From: Populus alba
Lineage: Eukaryota; Streptophyta; Magnoliopsida; Malpighiales; Salicaceae
DNA: 64,000 bases
Reading direction: 5' to 3'
NCBI RefSeq assembly: GCF_005239225.2
Contig: NC_133300.1
Coordinates: forward strand, 8,151,875 to 8,215,874
This document shows positions 1 through 10,497 of the stretch, piece after piece (within the stretch, counting starts at the first letter, position 1; every line of letters begins with the position of its first letter). The notes beneath the pieces were generated by a model. It was given only the letters and a program-made list of their open reading frames with translations. It had not been told where the DNA came from and did not search any database. The translations under genes were made by a program, and so were the position numbers.

Positions 1-200
1 ATTATCATTGTTAATACTATTATTATTACTGCTAATATTATCATTTATTCTTATCATTATTCTTATCATTAACAAAAAACTAATAAAGGAGGGGGTTTTT
101 ATTGTACCTCTACTCACAAAACACTTTTAATTGGAATATTTTTTTTTGTTTATTCTTTGATTTTTTTTCAATCAATGCTTTTTAAAAAATATATATTCTT
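1..200. other. AT-rich low-complexity edge
   Basis: The left edge holds short ATT/ATC triplet runs and T-rich sequence. No coding potential or recognisable element is visible. It resembles the triplet-rich stretch that follows the AT microsatellite near 3.86-4.08 kb. Confidence 0.5.
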
Positions 201-209
201 TAATATTAT

Positions 210-830
210 ATTTATTTTTTATTGGGTTATCTCACTCTCATAACATGGATTACGAGTTTGGCGAATTAACCCGATTGACTCAATTTTTTCCCCTTTAATT
301 AATTGTTTTTCTAATTTTATCTTTTAATATTGGATTGATTGAAAAATAAACTTTTATGATTTGTTTTGTTTGTTTTCTATTAGGTTATTTCAACCTCATG
401 ACTCGAGAATAATACTTAATAGGTTAACCTGAGTTGACTCGGGTCATTTTTAGTATCTTTTTTTAATTGATTTTTTTTTAATTTCATCATTCAACATTAA
501 GTTGGTTAAGAATTGAATTTCATAATTTATTTTGATTTTTTTTTATATAGGAATATCTTGATCCCATGATTAAGGTTGCAAGTTTTGGTATTTTTACCCA
601 GGTTAAATTGGATAATTTTTTTCTTAGAGATTATCCTAGTCTCATGACCATGAGGATGGGTCTTTCAACATTAGATTTGCTTTTTATTGGGTTGTTCTCA
701 TCTCATTACCCAGATCACGGGTTTGACAGGTTAACCCAGTTGAATCATTTTTTTCTTTTTTTAATTGACTTGTTTTTTCTAATTTCATTATTTAATAATA
801 TGTTTGATTAAGAACTTAATACAAACCAAG
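210..830. repeat. Degenerate tandem repeat block, copy 1
   Basis: Degenerate units recur with the core 'GGTTAACCCGATTGACTC' (and variants), then a T-rich stretch, 'TTTCATCATTCAACATT', then a 'CTCATGACC'-type motif. The CTCATGA-like motif falls near 236, 395, 562, 640 and 703, so the spacing is about 65-80 or about 160 bp. The same family returns at 3130-3780. The open frame at 566-811 is a by-product of the T-rich repeat. It is probably decayed retroelement-associated repeat DNA; the family is not identified. Confidence 0.55.
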
Positions 831-1044
831 TCAGGTCTGAATTTTCCTTAAAATGTTTGATGACAAGTTTTGCAAGATCGGTCATATCTTCTAAACCATA
901 CATCGGATCGAACTTAAATTTTACAGGGAGATACTATACATATGAAAATATATGGTGATACATTTTCAAATGAAATGAAGTTTGGAAACATATTATTTCA
1001 GAGGTTCAAGGTTACTAGATGAATCTTATCAAATTTGTTAGACT

Positions 1045-2030
1045 AGAACCTTGACCCAGAGTTAACTTGTAACTAAAAACAAGAAGTATTGCGTAATTTT
1101 GAATGACACCACAAGGTTATTTATACCTTGATAAGTTAAATTTACTCTTTTTCCTAGCAAAGAAGATGAAGTTTGCTTAAGTAAAACTGAATTTTATTAA
1201 TGTCTAAAGGCTATCCAAAATTTACAACAAAAACAAAACATAATATAGTCCTCAAATAATAACCATAATGGTCCTATAATGGGTTGAAAACCAATAGATC
1301 TTAACTAAAAATCTGCTAAGCACAAGCCTAATGCCTAAAACAAGCCTAAACATTGATTTTGAGGGGAAACCAATAGAAATAAAAGCCCTAAAACTGAAAT
1401 ATAATTATCCTAAATATTAATTAAAAATAAATAAATTATAAGAAATATTCATATTAATACAAGTTATCAAAACAACCCCAAAATCATATCTCTTTGCATC
1501 GAATCCCTTGTAGCCGAATCTGAAACTTGTAGATGAAAGAGTGTCTTTTTGTACCATCCATTAATCCGAATCTGAAAAATATTGTCTTGAATGCTGAAGT
1601 TTCTTTTCTTGTTTAGCTGAAAGTATGTTTTTAAAAATAGGAGGGAAAATGGCTTGGAATGTCTTTTTTAAATAGCCTTTTATAATCCCTCTTTTGAATA
1701 AGAAAATCCTGCAAAATTAGGAAAAGAACAACAAAAGAATCCTACGTCTCATTACCACCACATGCATTCCATAATGAATATGAAATTCTTGCAAACTATG
1801 GATAATGGTTGCTACTATAAATGTTTCATTGTTTGACATGGAATCCTTGTAAAATAAGTAAGTCAATAGATGTCACACATGCTTCCAAGAGGATTAAGAA
1901 ATTTTTGTACTGACTGGAATCCAAATATATAAGAAAACAATGTTTCTTTATTTTTTGCACATTCTTGACAGATTTCAATCCTGACTTTTAACATGTTGTT
2001 CTTCCTTATTTGGATGAATTAGCAGGCCTA
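1045..2030. repeat. Diverged direct repeat, copy A
   Basis: Several blocks match 2400-2930 in the same order and strand. They include a stretch around 'GAATGACACCA', a block with 'CACAATATAG'-like sequence, and a shared end containing 'AGATTTCAATCCTGACTT' and 'TTTGGATGAATTA'. The match is patchy, with large gaps. No reading frame survives. It is most likely a remnant of non-coding retrotransposon DNA. Confidence 0.45.
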
Positions 2031-2399
2031 TATTTTTTTCATCCATCCTCCACTTTTTTTCAATTTTAGTTTCTCCTTTTTAAATGTTCTTTTTTGTGTT
2101 TTTACTTTTATGCTACTGATATATTTTGAGACAATAACATATTGTTTTTACTCTTTATGTTATTGATATATTCTGAGACAACAACAAACTAAAATAATAT
2201 TTTTTTAATGAGCTTTAGACATAAACTATTAAGCTTTAAAATAAAAGATAAGTAAAGCTAAGGAAACCAAAGCTAACAAGAAGATAATAATGGGTATAAC
2301 CTAGTTTTGGACCCTAGCTTTGATGTCAACTGATGCGGATCTCTTGATCACATGATTAAGCAACCCCCAGTGAAACAAATAACAAATTAAAAAGTTGAA

Positions 2400-2930
2400 A
2401 ATCAGATCTGATAGAACTCTGACCTAGAAGTAACATTGTACTTATGAACTAAAGGCATTAGAAAAATATTTGAGACAACCTTGTATCTAAGAACTCTAAG
2501 TATGTGAATGACACCATGAAGCTAGTTAATCTTTAATAAGTCAATGTACGATTTTTTTTCCCCTCTAAAAAAGGGTTGTTTTGTCATAAATATACATAAA
2601 AAAAACTCACATTTATTCTTCAAGTTGCTGTCCAAATTTGTAGCTAAAAAAACACAATATAGTTTCCTCTAACTAATCCTAATAGACCCCTTATATGTTG
2701 CAAGCTAATGAGCATAAACTAGTAATCAACTAAAAAAAATCTAATAATGAAATAAACCCCTAAAAATTATCTAATGGGACAGAACAAACCCAAAATAAAA
2801 ATAATTATTCCAAAATGAATAAATAAATAAAATAGGATAATAAAAAACAAAGTATCGGCAGATTTCAATCCTGACTTCAAACAATTTGTTCTTTCTCGTT
2901 TGGATGAATTAATAGGAAAACCATATATGG
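2400..2930. repeat. Diverged direct repeat, copy B
   Basis: Second copy of the block at 1045-2030. The best-conserved part is 'AGATTTCAATCCTGACTT' (about 2859) followed by 'TTTGGATGAATTAATAGG'. The two copies sit between the two blocks of the 'GGTTAACCC' repeat, so the first 3.8 kb has a nested repeat-in-repeat layout. Confidence 0.45.
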
Positions 2931-3129
2931 TTGGAAAGCATGAGATGTCTAGTTTTCATCTCAGCATGAATCATAACACAATTCCACGTGTAGCCCCATA
3001 TATGACCCAAACAATTACACAAAGGTCTAGTCTAACAGATTTGACAAGATTCGTCTAGTAACTTAGGCCCTATAAAATAATATGTTCTCGAACTCTATTT
3101 AACCTGAACATTTACCATAATATATTTCC

Positions 3130-3772
3130 ATGAGTATTGTTTCTCCTTGTAAAATTTCAGCTCAATTCGATGTATATTTTGAAAGATATACATGATCTTA
3201 TAAAATTGATTAGTAGACATTTGAAGGTCAAATTCAAACTTGACTTGGTTCCTATTAGAATTAGGTTTCATCGTTTATTTCGATTTTCTTTTATCAGTTT
3301 ATCTCGGCCTGATGACATGGAAATAATGCTTAATGGGTTAACTCGGGTTGAATTGACTTATTTTTATGTTATTTTGTAATTAAATGTTTTATAAATTTCA
3401 TCATTCAACATTAGGTCTAACAGGATCAATTAGAGATTGAGTTTCATAATTTATTTTGATTTTCTTTCTATGAGGTTATATTATTCTCATGACTAGATTC
3501 ACACATTTAGCAGGTTAACCTAAATTAAATCAGGTTATTTTTTAATTTTCTTTCTATAAAGTTATCTTGGTCTCATAACTCGGGTCATAGGATTAACAGA
3601 TAGACTCATATTGTTTTAGATATATTTTTTTTAATCTCATCTTTCAACATTGATCTAGTTGAGAATTCATAATTGTAATTCATAATTTGTTTCAATTTGT
3701 TTTCTATGGAATTATCATAGTCTCATAACCCGGATTACAAATTTGATATGTTAGACTATGTTGATCAAAGTT

Positions 3773-3778
<6 letters not shown>
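3130..3778. repeat. Degenerate tandem repeat block, copy 2
   Basis: Same family as 210-830. 'GGGTTAACTCGGGTTGA' occurs near 3340. CTCATAAC/CTCATGAC motifs fall near 3307, 3486, 3572 and 3721. The open frame at 3137-3379 is incidental. Confidence 0.55.

Positions 3779-3847
<69 letters not shown>
3779..3847. repeat. (AT)n microsatellite
   Basis: Uninterrupted AT dinucleotide repeat of about 69 bp. It generates spurious Ile-Tyr open frames on both strands. It should be highly length-polymorphic and is prone to assembly collapse. Confidence 0.97.
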
Positions 3848-3850
<3 letters not shown>

Positions 3851-3859
3851 GTCATTATG

Positions 3860-4080
3860 AAATTATTACAACCACGACCATCATCACCATTATCATTATT
3901 ATTATCGCTACCACCACCACCACTAATATCATTATCATTATATTTATTATTATTTATTAATATCATCATAATTATTATTATTATCATCATCACAATTAAA
4001 ACCATTATCATTATTATTATAATAAACTATTATAACTATTATTATCAATATTATTACTATTATTATTATCTTCATTGCCG
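3860..4080. repeat. Triplet-rich low-complexity tract
   Basis: Imperfect ATT/ATC/ACC triplets follow the AT microsatellite directly. Together they form a compound microsatellite of about 300 bp with no coding signal. Confidence 0.8.
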
Positions 4081-4289
4081 CCGTCTCCTAAAATGAATAG
4101 TTACGATATGAATATAAAAAGTACATAACATCACCCTTCCAAAAAATTTAACAGAAAGAAGCAAAAGCAGATAAATTGAAGTAAAAAATTGAATAGAGAA
4201 TGAATGAAGGTTCCAAATCGCCATTCACTGCAATTACTCACAATCTCTTTCAAAATCCATATAAACCACTTTTCAGCAGCAGCAGCAGC

Positions 4290-5052
4290 AACTGAACACT
4301 AACCCAAGTACCTGGTTAAACAAATACTTTGACAAGGCCAATTTCTACATCTGGAACTCCCTTATTACCGAGTTGGCTAGCGGCGGTGACTCATACGAGT
4401 CTCTCTGTACTTTCTTTTCAATGAGAAATCTCGATATAAGTTGAACCGCTGTCCTTTCCCTTGCGCAATCAAATCATGCTCCACTTTTGTTTGATCTTAA
4501 CCCGGGAAAACAAACCCATCAACAAGCTCTTGTTTTTGGGTTTTGTATCATCAGCATTGATTGATATTGTCAGAAATGTGGGTAGTTAAGTGATGCAAGA
4601 ATTTTTTTCGATGAAATTCCTCACAGAAATATTGTTACTTGGACTTCTTTAAAACCGGGTATGTTCAAAATGATGATGCCCATGAAGCGTTAGTGGTTTT
4701 GAAGGAGTTTTTTAATATAAAAGAGTCAAGGAAATAGTGATGAGATTGAAAGTTTTGTTGATTTTGTTGATAAGGTTTCTGTTTTATCGGCACGTTCTCG
4801 TATTTCTAATAAAGCAGTGAGGGAGTTTATGGGGTTGTTATAAAGGCTGGGCTGGATAAAATGGTGGGAGTTGAGAATACTTTGTTGGATCGTATGCAAA
4901 GTGTGGTGAAGTGGGTTTATCTAGAAAGTTGTTTGATGAAATGACGGAGAAGGATGTGGTTTCTTGGAATTCTATGATTGCTGTGTATGCCCAAATTGGG
5001 TTATCGATTGATGCTTTCGAAGTTTTTCATGGAATGTTAAAGGATGGTGGTG
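4290..5052 (+). pseudogene. DYW-type PPR protein pseudogene, 5' part
   Basis: Translated fragments in shifting frames read as the first half of a plant organelle PPR protein: 'FYIWNSLITELASGGDSYES', 'GKQTHQQALVFGF', 'HRNIVTWTS', 'VVSWNSMIAVYAQIG'. These match the order seen, from memory, in Arabidopsis At3g26782, a predicted mitochondrial E/DYW-class RNA-editing type PPR. Stops and frameshifts break every stretch; the longest open piece starts near 4911. A CAG repeat lies just upstream (about 4276-4292). No initiating ATG can be assigned with confidence. The copia element interrupts the codon series at 5053-5057. The 3' half resumes at 10503. The PPR call is strong and the pseudogene call very strong; the exact orthologue is from memory. 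Confidence 0.85.
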
Positions 5053-5057
5053 GTAAA
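5053..5057. repeat. Target-site duplication, left
   Basis: GTAAA immediately before the 5' LTR. The same five bases follow the 3' LTR at 10498-10502. Removing the element plus one copy rejoins the PPR reading. Confidence 0.93.
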
Positions 5058-5446
5058 TGTTGTGTATGGACACATGGCTTGCTAATGGCGCCAAAGATAG
5101 CTGCAATGATGGCGTCAAAGATGGCTGCAAATGGTGGGGCAAAAGTAGTTGCCCATAATTGACTAAAGTGGAGAGAATTGTCTCCCACTTTAGCTATAAG
5201 AAGAGGCTGCTAATGGCTACTAAGGGGAGCCTGTTGAACACGAGAATTATAGAGAGAAACACAGAGAGAAACACAGAGAGAGAGCTTGGGAGAGTTGAGT
5301 TGAGTTGAGAAGATTTTCTCCTCCTCCTTGTATTGTTGTTTGTATTGTTTGTAAGCTTCATTAATACAAACCAGTAGCTCCGTGGAGTAGGCAAGTTGCC
5401 GAACCACGTAAATTGTGCGTGTTTGAGTTCTGGAAATAACCCAACA
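5058..5446 (+). repeat. 5' LTR (389 bp)
   Basis: Begins TGTTGTGTATGG and ends ATAACCCAACA. It carries two copies of 'GAGAAACACAGA' near 5255-5278, where the 3' LTR has one, which accounts for the 12-bp length difference. A TATA-like 'GCTATAAGAAG' lies near 5191-5201, a plausible promoter position. Substitutions relative to the 3' LTR lie near 5146, 5156 and 5414. Confidence 0.96.
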
Positions 5447-5448
5447 AC

Positions 5449-5460
5449 TGGTATCAGAGC
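5449..5460 (+). other. Primer binding site, tRNA-iMet
   Basis: TGGTATCAGAGC, two bases after the 5' LTR, is the standard complement of the 3' end of plant initiator methionine tRNA used by copia elements to prime reverse transcription. Confidence 0.95.
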
Positions 5461-5770
5461 TTGTTCTTGACAAAGAGGGTGTTTGATCCAAATTCAAAAA
5501 TCAAAGTTCTCAAAACGTGTTTTTGAACATACCATCGTGTAGAGGACAACCGGACGAATCCACTGTTGAAACCCCGACTAAGAACCGACGTCCTGCATTC
5601 CCGCACGCGCCCCCACGCTCCGACGCTAGCACTGCCCACGCGCACCAACGCTCTGTACACGCGCCACGCTCCTTCTTCGCTCGGTTTCTGCAAAACGGGT
5701 CGGGTCTGACCCGCCACGCCAGCAAGTCGCACGGTCAACGTCCACGTCACCTGACACGTCATCCATCTGG

Positions 5771-6030
5771 GTTTTGATCCAGTGCACCTCAGACGGTAAT
5801 CGTCTGACACGTGGCTACATCATCACCGTTGAAGGGTTTTGATCCGGTGCGACGCAGACTTTAATCTGCTGACACGTGGCCTAATCTAGACGTTACTGAG
5901 TTTTGATCCGGTGCGACGCAGGGTCTAATCGGCTGACACGTGGCTTCATCAGAACCGCTACTGAGTTTTGATCCGGTGCGGCGCAGGCGGTATTCTGGCT
6001 GACACGCGGCTGCATCTGAACCGTCCGTTA
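5771..6030 (+). repeat. Leader minisatellite, four ~65-bp units with G-box/ABRE cores
   Basis: Units start with 'GTTTTGATCC' at 5771, 5836, 5900 and 5965 and end with 'CTGACACGTGGC' or a close variant. CACGTGGC is at 5808-5815, 5873-5880 and 5937-5944; the fourth unit has CACGCGGC at 6003-6010. A partial unit with 'CTGACACGTC' precedes the array near 5750. The array lies in the untranslated leader between the PBS and gag and is much GC-richer than its surroundings. ACGTGGC is the ABA-response (bZIP-binding) core, so a regulatory role is possible but only inferred. Confidence 0.88.
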
Positions 6031-6170
6031 ATGAAAAATTTTGATTGCTAAAATCTGAGCCATCCGAAGTCCGATTGGGGTGATCTCAGTGTCATTTCCA
6101 AGGTTTTTGGCCGTTCTGGACACATCTGTAAGGTCAGATTGGGGAAATTTGAATCAGAGAATTCGTAAAA

Positions 6171-9100
6171 ATGGCAGATGAAATAAAGGCTGCTGGAATT
6201 GAAAAATTTGACGGAACAGATTTTGGATACTGGAAAATGCAAATTGAAATTATCTATATGGGAAGAAACTTCATCTTCCGTTATTGGGAAGCAAACCAGA
6301 AAAGATGGAAGCAGAAGAATGGCAACTTCTTGATAGACAAGTTCTGGGCATTATCCGGCTATCGTTATCAAGAAGAGTTGCTCACAATGTTACGAAAGAA
6401 AAATCCACTGCAAAATTGATGGAAGCCTTGTCTGGGATGTATGAGAAGCCATCAGCAAATAATAAAGTGCACCTGATGAAAAAGTTGTTCAACTTGAAGA
6501 TGGTCGAAAACACTTCTGTGACACAACACCTCAACAACTTTAATACCATCACAAATCAATTATCATCTGTTGAGATTGAGTTTGATGATGAGATTCGTGC
6601 ACTTATCTTGCTAGCTTCACTTCCAAGCAGTTGGGAAGGCATGAGGACAGCCGTGAGCAATTCAGCTGGAAAATCCAAACTGAAGTATGATGACATTCGA
6701 GACTTGATTTTGGCTGAAGAAGTGCGAAGGAAAGACTCGGGTGAAAGTTCAAGCTCAGGATCAGCTCTCAACATCAACACTCGAGGGAGGAGACACGATA
6801 GAGGCTCATCCAGAGGCAGATCAAAATCCAGATACAGAAGTAAAAGCAAGTTTGGATCCAGAAAGCAGGTTGAATGTTGGAATTGTGGCAAACCTGGTCA
6901 TTTCAGTAGGAATTGCACAAAACCGAAGAAACCTGAAGCTGACTCTGCAAATGCTACCACAGATGAGGTACAAGATGCTTTAATTCTTGCTGTACATAGT
7001 CAAATTGATGAGTGGATTCTTGATTCTGGTGCTTCATTCCACTGTACGCCACACAATGAAATGCTGCAAAATTATGTTGGAGGAGATCATGGTGTAGTCT
7101 ATCTGGCCGATGGAACACCACTGAATATTGTGGGTATAGGAGATGTACAAATCAAGACAATGAATGGATCTATATGGACCTTGCAGAATGTAAGGCATGT
7201 TCCTGAATTAAAGAAGAAGTTGATCTCTGTCGGACAACTTGATGATAGTGGTCATTCAATACTTTTTGCTGGAGGAATGTGGAAAGTATCAAATGGAGCA
7301 ATGGTTTTAGCTCGTGGAAAGAAAACCGGCACCCTGTATATGACCACAAGATTTGCAGACATCATCGCCTCAACTGAAGCAGAAAATCAAGCACAGTTAT
7401 GGCATTGTAGACTTGGCCATATGAGTCAAAAGGGGATGAAGATACTTCAGTCGAAGGGAAAGCTGCCAGAGTTAAAAAATGTCGATCTAGACATTTGTGA
7501 AAGCTGTGTTCTTGGAAAACAGAAGAAGGTCAGTTTCTTGAAGGTTGGCAGGACCTTACGACCAAGAAAGCTAGAACTGGTACACACAGATTTATGGGGA
7601 CCGTCTCCAGTAGCATCACTTGGAGGTTCTCGGTATTATGTGACTTTCATCGATGACTTCAGCAGGAAGGTATGGGTTTACTTTCTGAAAAATAAATCTG
7701 ATGTGTTTGAAACATTCAAGAAATGGAAGGCTATGGTTGAGACTGAATCAGGTCTAAAGTTGAAATGCTTGAGATCTGATAATGGAGGAGAATACATTGA
7801 TGGAGGTTTCAAGGAGTATTGTGTTGTCAATGGTATCAGAATGGAAAAGACCATTCCAGGCACACCGCAACAGAATGGCGTTGCTGAACGGATGAACAGG
7901 ACCATCAATGAACGAGCTAGAAGCATGAGGTTGCATTCAGGGTTACCTCAAACATTCTGGGCTGACGCAGTTCATACCGCAGTTTACTTGATCAACCGTG
8001 GACCATCAGTTCCTTTGGAATTCAGATTGCCCGAGGAAGTATGGAGAGGAAAAGAGGTACAACTCTCTCATTTGAAGGTCTTTGGGTGTGTTTCCTATGT
8101 TCACATAGATTCTGATGCTCGCAACAAGTTAGAAGCCAAATCCAAGAAATGTTTCTTCATTGGCTATGGAGATGAAGAATTTGGATTTCGGTTCTGGGAT
8201 GATCAGAATAGAAAGATTATCAGAAGCAGGAACGTGATCTTCAATGAGAAAGTTATGTATAAAGACAGATCAAGTGAAGAAACCGAGATGGCTGATTCAG
8301 ATACAAGTCCACAAAGATCTGAATTCATAAGATTAGAAGGGCTTCCCGATGTTACTAAACAGAACAACAATCAAGAGTCTTTACAAGAAGATTCAAGCAC
8401 ATCTGTGCCCACTTCCACACAAGAAGATGCGGAGCAACTTGAACCAGCTGTTCGCAGGTCTTCGAGGACGATAAAGCCCCCGCAACGGTTCACACTTTTA
8501 CTGAATTATATTTTGCTGACAGATGGTGGTGAACCGTTATCTTATGAAGAATCCTTACAAGATGGAAACTCAAGCAAGTGGGAGTTAGCCATGAAGGATG
8601 AGATGAGTTCGTTGTTGAAGAACAAGACTTGGGAGCTAACAACATTACCTGAAGGAAAGAAGGCCTTGCAAAATAAGTGGGTTTACAGAGTGAAGACTGA
8701 GCATGATGGAAGTAAACGGTTCAAGGCAAGACTTGTTGTCAAAGGGTTTCAACAAAAGAAAGACATTGACTACTCTGAGATTTTTTTCTCCAGTTGTGAA
8801 GCTCACAACAATCAGAGTTGTTCTGGGGATAGTAGCTGCAGAAAATTTACATCTTGAACAATTAGATGTAAAAACAACATTCCTTCATGGTGACTTGGAG
8901 GAAGACATTTACATGCAACTACCAGAGGGGTTTGCGATGCAAGGAAAGGAGAATCAAGTCTGCAAGCTACAGAAAAGCCTATACGGTTTGAAGCAAGCTC
9001 CAAGACAGTGGTACAAGAAGTTTGACAACTTCATGTGCAGTTCCGGGTATACAAGATGCCAAGCTGATCATTGTTGCTATGTCAAACATTTTGACAACTC

Positions 9101-10082
9101 CTACATCATTCTACTGTTATATGTGGATGATATGTTGATTGCAGGATCCAGCATTGAGGAGATTGATAAGTTGAAACAGCAGTTGTCGAAACAGTTTGAA
9201 ATGAAGGATCTGGGAGCTGCTAAACAAATACTTGGAATGAGAATCATCAGAGATAAAGACAAAGGCATATTAAAGCTCTCACAAACAGAGTATGTCAAGA
9301 AGGTTCTCAGCAGGTTTAGTATGGATAATGCTAAACCAGTAAGTACACCACTGGGGAATCATTTCAAGCTCAGCAAAGATCAGTCACCAAGAACTGAGCT
9401 AGAAAGTGGATACATGGATAAGATTCCATATGCCTCAGCTATCGGCTCTTTGATGTATGCTATGGTCTGTACCAGACCAGACATTGCCCATGCAGTGGGA
9501 GTTGTAAGCCGATATATGAGCAATCCTGGAAAGCAGCATTGGGAGGCGGTGAAATGGATCATGAGGTACTTAAAAGGTTCATCGAAAACTTGTCTCAGTT
9601 TCACAACTGGTGGTTTGAAACTTGAAGGTTTTGTAGATGCTGATCTAGCAGGAGATATTGATAGCAGAAAGAGCACTACAGGATATGTATACACTCTAGG
9701 AGGCACTGTTGTTTCCTGGAGTTCTACCTTGCAAAAGATCGTCGCTCTTTCAACAACAGAAGCTGAATATGTTGCAGTCTCGGAATCTGCAAAAGAGATA
9801 GTATGGTTGCAGAGTTTCCTAAAGGAATTGGGCAAGTTGAATGGAAAATGTACTTTGTATAGCGACAGTCAGAGTGCAATCTTCCTTGCCAAGAATCCAG
9901 CATTTCACTCCAGGACGAAGCATATTCAGATCAAATATCACTTCATCCGACAACTGCTGGACGATGAGCAACTAATGCTAGAAAAGATCTGTGGAAGCAA
10001 GAATCCAGCTGACATGCTAACCAAAGGAGTTACACTTGATAAACTGAAGTTATGTAAAACTTCAGTTGGCCTCCAAGACTAA
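6171..10082 (+). pseudogene. copia gag-pol polyprotein, frameshifted
   Basis: The start ATG at 6171 opens the gag N-terminus ('GIEKFDGTDF'). A one-base loss near 6266-6270 moves the reading to the frame running to 8857. That frame carries the UBN2-type gag, an Arg/Ser-rich stretch, a CCHC zinc knuckle 'CWNCGKPGHFSRNC' (about 6877-6918), the protease motif DSGAS (about 7023), the integrase HHCC finger ('HCRLGH'...'CESC'), and the integrase catalytic Asp, Asp and Glu in 'VHTDLWGP', 'RSDNGGEY' and 'NGVAERMNRT'. An extra T in the 7-T run at 8781-8787 shifts the rest to the frame ending at 10082, which holds the RT motif YVDD (9120-9131) and RNase H ('DADLAGD', 'YSDSQSAI'). The catalytic residues look intact, so inactivation is recent and due only to the two indels. 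Confidence 0.95.
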
Positions 10083-10109
10083 AAGATGGATATCAAGCCA
10101 TTTGTGTCC

Positions 10110-10120
10110 AAGTGGGAGAT
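10110..10120 (+). other. Polypurine tract
   Basis: A purine-rich 'AAGTGGGAGAT' lies directly against the 3' LTR, the expected site for plus-strand DNA priming. Confidence 0.8.
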
Positions 10121-10497
10121 TGTTGTGTATGGACACATGGCTTGCTAATGGCGCCAAAGATAGCTGCAATGATGGCGTCAAAGATGGCTGCAAATGGTGG
10201 GGCAAAAATAGTTGCCCATGATTGACTAAAGTGGAGAGAATTGTCTCCCACTTTAGCTATAAGAAGAGGCTGCTAATGGCTACTAAGGGGAGCCTGTTGA
10301 ACACGAGAATTATAGAGAGAAACACAGAGAGAGAGCTTGGGAGAGTTGAGTTGAGTTGAGAAGATTTTCTCCTCCTCCTTGTATTGTTGTTTGTATTGTT
10401 TGTAAGCTTCATTAATACAAACCAGTAGCTCCGTGGAGTAGGCAAGTTGCCGAACCACGTAAATTATGCGTGTTTGAGTTCTGGAAATAACCCAACA
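10121..10497 (+). repeat. 3' LTR (377 bp)
   Basis: Same ends as the 5' LTR and identical apart from three substitutions and one missing copy of the 12-bp 'GAGAAACACAGA' unit. Confidence 0.96.

Larger units (their letters stand above)
5058..10497 (+). mobile_element. Ty1/copia LTR retrotransposon (Tork-like)
   Basis: A complete element of 5440 bp. It has two LTRs with TGTTG...CAACA ends, a tRNA-iMet primer binding site, a GC-rich leader, one gag-pol region in the copia order (GAG, PR, INT, RT, RNase H), a purine-rich tract, and a 5-bp GTAAA target duplication. The LTRs differ at only three substitutions plus one 12-bp tandem unit, so the insertion is young. Gag-pol is broken by two single-base frameshifts, so this copy cannot make its own polyprotein. 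It lies in the same orientation as the PPR pseudogene it splits. Assignment to the Tork lineage is by remembered similarity of integrase and gag to Tnt1-type elements. Confidence 0.97.

Noticed and set aside
3751..4096. Open frames rich in Ile-Tyr on both strands
   Set aside because: They are translations of the AT microsatellite and the triplet-rich tract, with no real protein character.
5454..5810. Minus-strand and plus-strand open frames in the GC-rich copia leader
   Set aside because: The leader is non-coding in copia elements, and the frames overlap the minisatellite and lack family motifs.
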